Assembly: GCA_023381535.1 (NCBI GenBank)
Contig: JAMCSN010000258.1
Location: forward strand, 1 to 5,835
Source of the DNA: Bacteroidota bacterium
GTDB taxonomy: Bacteria > Bacteroidota > Ignavibacteria > Ignavibacteriales > Melioribacteraceae
DNA: 5,835 bases
Reading direction: 5' to 3'
Position 1 is the first letter of the stretch. The number at the start of each line of letters is the position of its first letter. Below the pieces are notes generated by a model. The model did not search any database. It was not told the origin of the DNA and saw only the letters and a program-made list of their open reading frames with translations. Of this stretch, positions 1 to 5,835 are shown piece after piece. The position numbers and the translations under genes are program-made.

Positions 1-51
1 GTTTGAAGTTTCTTACTAATTTTAACCAAAAGATAAAATGATTATGCGTAA
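1..51 (+). promoter_or_regulatory. Leader upstream of nadE, possible -10 element and mini-ORF
   Basis: This short AT-rich stretch precedes nadE. TAAAAT at 34-39 resembles a sigma-70 type -10 box, but the hexamer about 17 nt upstream (TCTTAC, 11-16) is a poor -35, so the promoter call is weak. Transcription from it would give a very short leader. No clear Shine-Dalgarno sequence precedes the nadE ATG. A five-codon frame (ATG at 38-40, second ATG at 44-46, TGA at 53-55) ends in an ATGA overlap with the nadE start. The stretch may also hold the tail of an upstream gene: one frame is open from 3 to a TGA at 39-41, and another ends in TAA at 17-19. Neither tail can be identified. Confidence 0.25.
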
Positions 52-1692
52 ATGAAAATAGCTGTTTGTCAATATAATCCTATTATCGGCGATTTGAAGG
101 GGAACTCCGAAAAGATTCTTGAAGGATACGCAATAGGAGTTAAGGATGGAGTGGATCTTGTAGTCTTCCCGGAACTCTTTCTTTGCGGTTATCCGCCTCT
201 TGATCTCGTTGAGAAAAAAGAATTCCGCGATGCGGTAAGTATGGCGGCAAAATCAATTGCCGGTCAGTCTAATCATGTCGGATTGTTGTTCGGAACGATT
301 ACCGAAGACTACGAAGATAAAATCGGCACCGGCGTTTATAACTCGGCTGTTCTTTGTTACGATGGTGAAATTAAATTCGTTCAAAGCAAAACACTTATTC
401 CGAACTACGATGTTTTTGATGAAGTCCGTTATTTCGAATCAGCCAAGGATGTTTCCGTTTTCGAATTCAGAAATGAAAAACTTGGTATCTCGGTTTGCGA
501 AGATATTTGGAATGACGCCGATTATTGGAAACACAGACGCTACACCGTTGATCCGGTGCAAAAACTTGTCGATAACGGCGCGACGGTTTTGATTAACATT
601 TCAGCTAGTCCCTATGCGTACGGTAAGCGCAAAGAAAGATTTGACATGCTCTCATTGCTGACGCGCACAGATAAAATTCCTTTGGTATATGCATGCACAG
701 TTGGCGTTCAGACCGAACTTATATTTGACGGTGCGAGCATGTGTTTCAATAAAGATGGGAAACTTGACATGCTCGGCAAAGCATTTGAAGAAGACTATTT
801 CATTTACGACACGCAAAAAAAATATAGCGAGATTAAGAACTATGAGTCATCTTTCGAAGAAGAAGTTTTAGGCGCTCTCATACTTGGTGTGAAAGATTAT
901 GCAAAGAAAACCGGATTCAAAAAAGCTCTCGTCGGTCTCAGCGGAGGAATTGATTCGGCTGTTGTAACTTACATTGCTGTCAAAGCATTTGGCGCCGAAA
1001 ACGTTCATGTTATTTTAATGCCGTCAAAATATTCCAGCGCCGGAAGCGTGGATGATTCGTTGAACCTGATTAAGAATCTCGGCATCTCATATAATGAAAT
1101 TTCAATTCAGCCTGTTGTTGATAAAGCTTTGGAATTGCTGAAACCGATCTTTAACGGAAAGCCCGAAGATGTTACAGAAGAAAACATGCAGTCCAGGATG
1201 CGTGGAATGTATTTGATGGCTGCATCGAATAAACTTGGTTACCTGCTCTGCACAACCGGCAACAAATCCGAAATTGCAACCGGTTATGCCACGTTATACG
1301 GCGACATGTGCGGTGCGTTAGCGGTTATCGGTGATGTTTATAAAACTCAGATTTATAAAATTGCCGGTTACATTAATCGCAGCAGGGAAATCATTCCGCA
1401 AGAGATTATTGATAAAGCCCCGTCAGCAGAACTCCGTCCAAATCAAACCGACCAGGATTCGCTTCCGCCGTACGATCTGCTCGATCGAATTTTGAAAATG
1501 TATCTTGAAGAGCAAAAAGAATCTGAAGAAATTTCAAAAGTGATCGGTGATGCCGATGTTGTGAAAAAAATATTGCGTCTGGTTGATCTAAACGAATTTA
1601 AGCGCAAACAAGCTGCGCCGGTGCTTAGAGTTTCTACAAAAGCGTTCGGTTACGGAAGAAGATTCCCGATAGTTCAAGGCTGGAGAAAGTAA
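52..1692 (+). CDS. nadE: Glutamine-dependent NAD+ synthetase (two-domain NadE)
   Basis: This cytoplasmic enzyme makes NAD+ from deamido-NAD+ (NaAD), ATP and glutamine, the last step of NAD synthesis. The 546-residue protein has an N-terminal nitrilase-type glutaminase domain (about 1-260) that releases ammonia, and a C-terminal ATP-pyrophosphatase synthetase domain (about 270-546). The nitrilase catalytic triad is visible: Glu41 in FPELFLCGYPP, Lys113 in SKTLIPNYDVFDE, and Cys149 in GISVCEDIWN. The synthetase P-loop SGGIDS is at 297-302, followed by CTTGNKSE at 400-407, the YGDMCGALAVIGDVYKT stretch, and APSAELRPNQTDQDSLPPYD. The C-terminus (KRKQAAPVLRVSTKAFGYGRR) is typical of this branch. 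Length is normal for single-chain glutamine-using enzymes and about twice that of ammonia-only NadE. The start is set by MKIAVCQYNPIIGD, which forms the first strand of the nitrilase fold. No strong ribosome binding site is seen. dsbD follows after 29 nt. The gene appears intact and the identification is secure. Confidence 0.96.
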   Translation: MKIAVCQYNPIIGDLKGNSEKILEGYAIGVKDGVDLVVFPELFLCGYPPLDLVEKKEFRDAVSMAAKSIAGQSNHVGLLFGTITEDYEDKIGTGVYNSAVLCYDGEIKFVQSKTLIPNYDVFDEVRYFESAKDVSVFEFRNEKLGISVCEDIWNDADYWKHRRYTVDPVQKLVDNGATVLINISASPYAYGKRKERFDMLSLLTRTDKIPLVYACTVGVQTELIFDGASMCFNKDGKLDMLGKAFEEDYFIYDTQKKYSEIKNYESSFEEEVLGALILGVKDYAKKTGFKKALVGLSGGIDSAVVTYIAVKAFGAENVHVILMPSKYSSAGSVDDSLNLIKNLGISYNEISIQPVVDKALELLKPIFNGKPEDVTEENMQSRMRGMYLMAASNKLGYLLCTTGNKSEIATGYATLYGDMCGALAVIGDVYKTQIYKIAGYINRSREIIPQEIIDKAPSAELRPNQTDQDSLPPYDLLDRILKMYLEEQKESEEISKVIGDADVVKKILRLVDLNEFKRKQAAPVLRVSTKAFGYGRRFPIVQGWRK

Positions 1693-1710
1693 TTATCCAA
1701 AAATCAAATC

Positions 1711-1714
1711 AAGG
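1711..1714 (+). promoter_or_regulatory. Weak ribosome binding site of dsbD
   Basis: AAGG lies 7 nt before the ATG at 1722, inside the 29-nt gap after nadE. It is the only purine-rich match to the 16S rRNA tail there. The gap has no room for a full promoter plus leader and shows no hairpin, which favours read-through from nadE. Confidence 0.4.
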
Positions 1715-1721
1715 TTTCATC

Positions 1722-3491
1722 ATGTTTAAGAAAATTTTATTCCCGTTTTTAATTCTTGCAGTTATATCATTTGTTAATTCATCTGCTCAGTTTGATCAAA
1801 ATATAAAAGTTGTTAATATAAAATTAGAAAACAGTCAGAAAAAAGCGGCTAGAAATTCTTTGCTGAAAGTTGCGCTCAAAGTTTCAGTTGAGAAAGGCTG
1901 GCACATTAACTCCAATAAGCCGCACGAAGATTTTCTGATTCCTACTAAAGTTGTTTCTACCGATAAAAAGTTTCCGCTTGCAAAGGTGGAATTTCCAAAA
2001 GCCGAAGACTTAACACTTGGATTTTCCGATAAGCCGGTCAGCGTTTTTGAAGGCGACATTGTAATCAATCTCCTAATAAACATTGACAAAGAGATATCGC
2101 CGGGCAGCTACAAAATTCCGATAAAGGTTGAGTACCAGTCATGCAACAATCAAACTTGCATGCCGCCTACAAGCGTTTCTGATTCGTTCGAAATTACCGT
2201 TACTGATGAAACCGCAGCAGCTACTCAAGTAAATCAAGCAGAGACCAAGCTGGCAGAACAAGCACAAACTCCGGTTGTTCAGCAAAAAGATGATAACACA
2301 ATTGCGTCAACACTTGAAAAGAGCGGACTGTTTTTAAGTCTGCTTATTATTTTTCTCGGCGGACTCGCGCTGAATTTAACACCGTGTGTTTATCCGCTGA
2401 TTCCAATTACAGTGGGATATTTCGGCGGTCAAAGTGAAGGACGAACCGGCAAATTATTTTTGCTGGGAATACTTTACGTGCTCGGCATGGCTCTCACATA
2501 TTCTGTTGTTGGTGTTATCACAGCGCTAAGCGGCGCAGTGTTCGGAACTCTACTCCAAAATTCTTTTGTGATCATCGGAATAGCGCTTTTGTTCGTAGTG
2601 CTTTCGCTCAGTCAATTCGGAGTTTATGAATTTAAATTGCCGGACTCATGGGTAGCTAAAGCCGGCGGCGCAAAGAGTGGTGCGTTCGGTGCTTTCTTTA
2701 TGGGATTAACTATGGGAATCGTAGCGGCGCCGTGCATCGGTCCATTTGTACTTGGATTAGTAACCTACGTTGCAGCGAAAGGCGATCCGTATTACGGTTT
2801 CTTAATGTTCTTTGTGATGGCGTTGGGATTGGGAACGCCGTATTTGATTCTCGCACTCTTCTCCGGAAAAATTAAACGGCTTCCAAGAGCGGGCGACTGG
2901 ATGGAAGGCGTTAAACATGTATTCGGATTTTTGCTTCTTGCAATGGCAATTTATTTTGTCGGACCGCTGCTGCCGAAATCGGTTAATCATTTTGCGCTGC
3001 CGGTCTTCGGAATTTTAGCCGCATTATTTTTGTTATTCATAGATAAAATGGCAAACAACATAAAGGGATTCCGGGCATTCAAAATATTTTTTTCTGTGAT
3101 CGTAATTGCCATATCGGTTTACGCTTTGATTCCGGAAAAGAAAAACGAACCTGAGTGGCAGAAATTTACTCATGCTAAATATCAAGAGTCGTTGAAGAAT
3201 CATGAAAGAATGATTGTTGATTTCTATGCCGATTGGTGTATCCCGTGCAAGGAACTTGATGCCAATACATTTTCCGATCGGCGCGTGGTTGAAATCTCCC
3301 AAAAGTTTACACCGTACAAAGTTGATATGACAAAAACGCTTTCAGATGAAACCGAACAGTTGCGAAATGAGTTTAATATAATAGGTATGCCGACGGTTTT
3401 GATAATTGATTCGAATGGAAAGGAGGTTCACAGATTGACTGGTTTTGTTGATGCTGATGAGTTCTATAAGATGGTAAATGAGATTAAATAA
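1722..3491 (+). CDS. dsbD: Thiol:disulfide interchange protein DsbD (full-length, three-domain)
   Basis: DsbD carries electrons from cytoplasmic thioredoxin across the inner membrane to periplasmic acceptors such as disulfide isomerases, cytochrome c maturation thioredoxins and peroxide or methionine sulfoxide reductases. All three modules are present in 589 residues (E. coli DsbD has 565). A signal peptide covers about 1-22 (KK, hydrophobic core, SSA/QF cleavage). A periplasmic immunoglobulin-like N-terminal domain (about 25-165) carries the pair Cys141/Cys146 in YQSCNNQTCMPP. A Gln/Ala/Thr-rich linker covers about 170-195. Eight hydrophobic segments lie between about 200 and 470, with Cys222 (LNLTPCVYPLIP) and Cys338 (VAAPCIGPF) as the membrane redox pair. 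A C-terminal periplasmic thioredoxin domain (about 475-589) has DWCIPCK with Cys506 and Cys509, and GMPT supplies the cis-proline. All six catalytic cysteines are therefore seen. The N-terminal pair is separated by four residues, against five in E. coli. It could be co-transcribed with nadE. Its physiological partners cannot be told from this window. Confidence 0.95.
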   Translation: MFKKILFPFLILAVISFVNSSAQFDQNIKVVNIKLENSQKKAARNSLLKVALKVSVEKGWHINSNKPHEDFLIPTKVVSTDKKFPLAKVEFPKAEDLTLGFSDKPVSVFEGDIVINLLINIDKEISPGSYKIPIKVEYQSCNNQTCMPPTSVSDSFEITVTDETAAATQVNQAETKLAEQAQTPVVQQKDDNTIASTLEKSGLFLSLLIIFLGGLALNLTPCVYPLIPITVGYFGGQSEGRTGKLFLLGILYVLGMALTYSVVGVITALSGAVFGTLLQNSFVIIGIALLFVVLSLSQFGVYEFKLPDSWVAKAGGAKSGAFGAFFMGLTMGIVAAPCIGPFVLGLVTYVAAKGDPYYGFLMFFVMALGLGTPYLILALFSGKIKRLPRAGDWMEGVKHVFGFLLLAMAIYFVGPLLPKSVNHFALPVFGILAALFLLFIDKMANNIKGFRAFKIFFSVIVIAISVYALIPEKKNEPEWQKFTHAKYQESLKNHERMIVDFYADWCIPCKELDANTFSDRRVVEISQKFTPYKVDMTKTLSDETEQLRNEFNIIGMPTVLIIDSNGKEVHRLTGFVDADEFYKMVNEIK

Positions 3492-3584
3492 AGACAAATA
3501 GATTGATAATCCTCATTAGCTTTTATATTTTTCATTGCTAAAAATTAACTAATTATCATAAAAAAAAATTATTGAGTTAAAGTA
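3492..3584 (+). promoter_or_regulatory. AT-rich gap with candidate korAB promoter
   Basis: This is the longest non-coding gap in the window. TTGATA at 3503-3508 and TATATT at 3524-3529 each match the sigma-70 consensus at five of six positions, but the 15-nt spacing is short. A start near 3536 would leave a leader of about 50 nt before korA. Weak AT-rich inverted repeats are present: TGATAAT 3504-3510 with ATTATCA 3552-3558, TTAGC 3516-3520 with GCTAA 3537-3541, and ATTTTT 3527-3532 with AAAAAT 3540-3545. None looks like a GC-rich intrinsic terminator. An A-run lies at about 3560-3568. The ribosome binding site of korA is poor (GAG or AAAG only). The promoter is an inference, and read-through from dsbD is also possible. 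Confidence 0.35.
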
Positions 3585-5438
3585 ATGGCACAGGAAACAG
3601 AAAAAGTAGTACGTGATATTGATGAGGTGACGATTCGATTCGCGGGTGACTCCGGTGATGGTATGCAGTTGACGGGCTCACAGTTTACGGACACAACTGC
3701 AATTGTTGGTAATGATTTAAGCACTCTTCCGGATTTTCCGGCTGAGATTCGAGCCCCCGCCGGTTCGCTTTCAGGTGTAAGCGGATTCCAATTACATTTC
3801 AGCAGCAGCGATATTCAAACTCCCGGTGATTCGCCGGATGTTCTTGTTGCAATGAACCCCGCAGCGCTGAAAGTAAATCTCAGAGATTTAAAAACTAATG
3901 CAACAATCATAGTTAACACAGATTCTTTCGATACAAAAAATTTGAAACTCGCCAAATTTGATTCCAATCCTCTTGAAGACGGTACGCTTGCCAAATACAA
4001 TGTTATTCCAATTCCTTTGACACAATTGACGATGAACGCTCTCACTGATTTGACGCTTTCGCTGAAGGAAAAAGAAAAGTGTAAAAACTTTTTTGCGCTG
4101 GGAATTATGTACTGGATGTACAACCGTCCGGTCGAAATTACTCTCAAGTGGTTGGAAACTAAATTCAAAAAGAAACCGGATATTTTAGAAGCGAACCAAC
4201 GTGTTCTTCAAGCCGGTTACAACTACGGCGATACTACAGAAATTTTCACAACTCGTTATGAAGTAAAACCTGCTAAACTTCCTAAAGGTGTTTATAGAAA
4301 CGTTTCCGGTAACGAAGCTGTTGCACTTGGTTTTGTAACTGCATCATTGAAGAGCGGATTGCCGTTGTTCTTAGGTTCATACCCAATTACACCTGCGTCC
4401 GAAATTTTGCAAGAGTTGAGCAAGTACAAAAACTTCGGTGTGGTAACATTCCAGGCAGAAGATGAAATTGCTGGTGTTAGTTCAGCTATCGGAGCTGCGT
4501 TTGCTGGTGCGTTGGCGCTCACAACAACATCGGGACCTGGACTTTCATTGAAGACCGAAGCGATAGGTTTAGCGGTTATGACCGAGCTTCCGCTGGTTGT
4601 TGTCGATGTTCAACGCGGCGGACCGAGCACCGGCTTGCCGACCAAAACCGAGCAAGCAGATCTTATGCAGGCAATTTACGGCAGACACGGAGAAGCTCCT
4701 GCAGTTGTTCTCTGCGCTCAAAGTCCTGCAGATTGTTTTTACATGGCAATTGAGGCAGCTAGAATTGCCGTCAAATTCATGACTCCGGTTCTTCTTTTGA
4801 CTGATGGATACCTAGCATTTGGTTCGGAACCGTTAAAGATTCCAAAGTTCGAAGAGTTGAGTGATATACCGGTTAAATTCAGAACCGAAGTTGAAGGATT
4901 TTATCCTTACTTGCGCGATGAAAACTTATCGCGTCCTTGGGCTATACCGGGCACACCAGGTTTGGAACATCGCATTGGCGGTCTGGAAAAGAAAGACGTT
5001 TACGGCAACATTAGTTACGAGCCGGAGAATCACGACATAATGATTCATAAGAGAAAAGAGAAAGTTGAAAAAGTGAAATTTGATGTACCGGAATTGGAAG
5101 TTGAAGGTGATCAAGAAGGCGAGCTTTTAATTTTAGGATGGGGAAGCACCTACGGTTCCATTACAGAAGCTATTCAGCATGCTAAAGCTAAAGGATATAA
5201 AGCTTCTCATGCTCATCTCCGCTATCTGAATCCTATGCCGAAAAATACTCTAGATGTGCTGAAGAGATTTAAGAAAGTTCTTATTCCGGAATTGAACCTT
5301 GGACAATTAGCTGCACTGATTAAAACGCAGTTCTTGATTGACGTTATTCAGTTGAACAAAGTAATGGGACAACCGTTCAAGATTCTGGAAATTGAGAACA
5401 AAATAATTGAAGTGTTAGGAGGAAAAAATGGAAAATAA
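3585..5438 (+). CDS. korA: 2-oxoacid (probably 2-oxoglutarate):ferredoxin oxidoreductase, fused gamma-alpha subunit
   Basis: With KorB this cytoplasmic enzyme interconverts a 2-oxoacid plus CoA and an acyl-CoA plus CO2, using ferredoxin. For 2-oxoglutarate it can run oxidatively or as the CO2-fixing step of the reductive TCA cycle. The 617 residues hold an N-terminal gamma domain (about 14-205, with [14 protein letters not shown] and [10 protein letters not shown]). An alpha pyrimidine-binding domain (about 240-430) follows, with YPITP at 266-270 (Thr269 conserved), the FQAEDEIAG acidic stretch around Glu292-Glu294, TTSGPG, and [17 protein letters not shown] from Arg344. The C-terminal transketolase-like domain II spans about 515-600 ([25 protein letters not shown]). 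There is no ferredoxin-type cysteine cluster, as expected when the Fe-S site is in the beta subunit. The fused gamma-alpha form of about 610-620 residues is common in Bacteroidota relatives. Substrate choice (2-oxoglutarate, pyruvate or another 2-oxoacid) cannot be proven from sequence; 2-oxoglutarate is the best family guess. korB overlaps its end by 11 nt, indicating translational coupling. Confidence 0.92.
   Translation: MAQETEKVVRDIDEVTIRFAGDSGDGMQLTGSQFTDTTAIVGNDLSTLPDFPAEIRAPAGSLSGVSGFQLHFSSSDIQTPGDSPDVLVAMNPAALKVNLRDLKTNATIIVNTDSFDTKNLKLAKFDSNPLEDGTLAKYNVIPIPLTQLTMNALTDLTLSLKEKEKCKNFFALGIMYWMYNRPVEITLKWLETKFKKKPDILEANQRVLQAGYNYGDTTEIFTTRYEVKPAKLPKGVYRNVSGNEAVALGFVTASLKSGLPLFLGSYPITPASEILQELSKYKNFGVVTFQAEDEIAGVSSAIGAAFAGALALTTTSGPGLSLKTEAIGLAVMTELPLVVVDVQRGGPSTGLPTKTEQADLMQAIYGRHGEAPAVVLCAQSPADCFYMAIEAARIAVKFMTPVLLLTDGYLAFGSEPLKIPKFEELSDIPVKFRTEVEGFYPYLRDENLSRPWAIPGTPGLEHRIGGLEKKDVYGNISYEPENHDIMIHKRKEKVEKVKFDVPELEVEGDQEGELLILGWGSTYGSITEAIQHAKAKGYKASHAHLRYLNPMPKNTLDVLKRFKKVLIPELNLGQLAALIKTQFLIDVIQLNKVMGQPFKILEIENKIIEVLGGKNGK
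5417..5422 (+). promoter_or_regulatory. Strong ribosome binding site of korB inside korA
   Basis: AGGAGG sits 5 nt before the korB ATG at 5428, within the last codons of korA (Gly-Gly-Lys). It is the only near-perfect Shine-Dalgarno sequence in the window. It fixes the korB start and the 11-nt overlap (5428-5438) with korA. Confidence 0.85.
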
Positions 5439-5835
5439 AATAGATGCGGTAGTTCCAGAAGTTAAATACACGGCTAAAGATTTTTCATCCGGTCTCGAAG
5501 TTAAATGGTGTCCGGGTTGCGGTGATTATTCGATTCTTGCACAAGTTCCAAAAAACTTCTCCGGATTTTGGAGAAAGAAAAGAAAACATTGTATGGGTTT
5601 CCGGTATCGGATGCTCAAGCCGTTTCCCGTATTACATGAACAACTACGGATTTCATAGCATTCACGGACGCGCTGCCGCAATTGCAACCGGAGTTAAACT
5701 TGCAAATCCAAAACTACAAGTTTGGGTTGCAACAGGCGACGGCGATATGATGAGCATCGGCGGTAATCATTTTATTCATGCTTGCAGAAGAAACCTGAAT
5801 TTGAAAATTGTTATGTTCAACAATAGGATTTACGG
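5428..5835 (+). CDS. korB: 2-oxoacid:ferredoxin oxidoreductase beta subunit, partial, with single-base frameshift
   Basis: KorB binds thiamine diphosphate and a [4Fe-4S] cluster and, with KorA, forms the active 2-oxoacid:ferredoxin oxidoreductase. Codons 1-40 (5428-5547) include [16 protein letters not shown], with cluster ligands Cys28 and Cys31. From there the ATG frame turns to unrelated sequence and stops at 5656-5658. The +1 frame, entered at 5549, continues KorB without a stop to the window end. It carries [20 protein letters not shown] (third cluster Cys at 5612-5614, about residue 62), [20 protein letters not shown], and the thiamine-diphosphate motif GDGD at 5735-5746 with its distal NN at 5819-5824 (25 residues between GDG and NN, as usual). 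The fourth cluster Cys and the C-terminal part lie beyond the window. One extra base at about 5548-5555 explains everything. Strong conservation after the break suggests a sequencing error or very recent mutation more than an old pseudogene. The family identity is secure; the reading-frame status is unresolved. Confidence 0.88.
5548..5555 (+). other. Frameshift site in korB (extra C or extra A)
   Basis: The bases here are CC followed by six A. Dropping one C (5548 or 5549) gives ...[11 protein letters not shown]..., which agrees with the usual KorB AQVQK. Dropping one A from the run (5550-5555) gives ...AQV-PKTSPDFG.... Both restore the same downstream frame. The homopolymer makes a base-count error likely. 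A tRNA-Lys on AAA could also re-pair one base downstream, but nothing else here marks a programmed site. Confidence 0.85.

Noticed and set aside
257..592. Open frame of 111 codons inside nadE
   Set aside because: It is fully contained in a well-conserved nadE in another frame, with no recognisable motif or ribosome binding site.
3504..3568. Intrinsic terminator after dsbD
   Set aside because: The inverted repeats are short and AT-rich with loops of up to about 40 nt. The tract that follows is A-rich on the + strand, not a T-run, so it does not fit a terminator for dsbD.
3815..4168. Antisense open frame of 117 codons opposite korA
   Set aside because: It lies opposite the conserved gamma domain of KorA and its translation shows no domain. 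Shorter antisense frames at 1835-2089, 3033-3302 and 4292-4522 were dropped for the same reason.
5428..5658. A stand-alone 76-residue protein beginning at the korB ATG
   Set aside because: Only its first 40 residues resemble a known protein. The rest is an out-of-frame reading of conserved KorB sequence, so it is a frameshift product and not a separate gene.
3585..5835. Pyruvate:ferredoxin oxidoreductase instead of 2-oxoglutarate enzyme
   Set aside because: Not excluded, but the gamma-alpha fusion with a separate beta subunit and no ferredoxin domain fits the KorAB style better than single-chain PFOR. Substrate remains unproven.
1..5835. CRISPR array, mobile element, tRNA or rRNA gene, or phage-type cassette
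   Set aside because: No direct repeats, terminal inverted repeats, transposase motifs or RNA gene signatures were seen. Nearly all of the window is filled by four conserved metabolic genes.

Overview
The window is a compact stretch of bacterial chromosome, all coding on the + strand. It holds three complete genes and the start of a fourth: nadE (glutamine-dependent NAD+ synthetase), dsbD (transmembrane thiol:disulfide interchange protein), korA (2-oxoacid:ferredoxin oxidoreductase, fused gamma-alpha subunit) and korB (its beta subunit, cut by the window end).

The DNA is moderately AT-rich, with AT-rich gaps and mostly weak ribosome binding sites. The proteins look like those of the Bacteroidota/Chlorobiota/Ignavibacteriota group. 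This rests on the long KorA with an N-terminal gamma domain, the matching KorB style, and the single-chain NadE of about 545 residues. The placement is inferred from overall protein style, with no marker gene to confirm it. DsbD with a signal peptide implies a Gram-negative envelope. KorAB implies low-potential ferredoxin metabolism (reductive TCA cycle or anaerobic 2-oxoacid oxidation).

Layout: 1-51 is a leader that may contain a promoter -10 element and a five-codon mini-ORF. nadE (52-1692) is followed after 29 nt by dsbD (1722-3491), so these two may be co-transcribed. A 93-nt AT-rich gap (3492-3584) contains a possible promoter and no convincing terminator. Then come korA (3585-5438) and korB (from 5428), overlapping by 11 nt with a strong AGGAGG for korB inside the end of korA. 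This is a typical two-subunit operon.

The one real anomaly is in korB. A single extra base at about 5548-5555, next to a run of six A, breaks the frame after codon 40. The unshifted frame stops at 5656-5658, but the +1 frame continues to the window end with every expected KorB motif. A sequencing or assembly error is the most likely cause; a genuine mutation or slippage is possible. Otherwise the region is ordinary housekeeping and redox metabolism, and I see no mobile element, CRISPR array, RNA gene or novel system.
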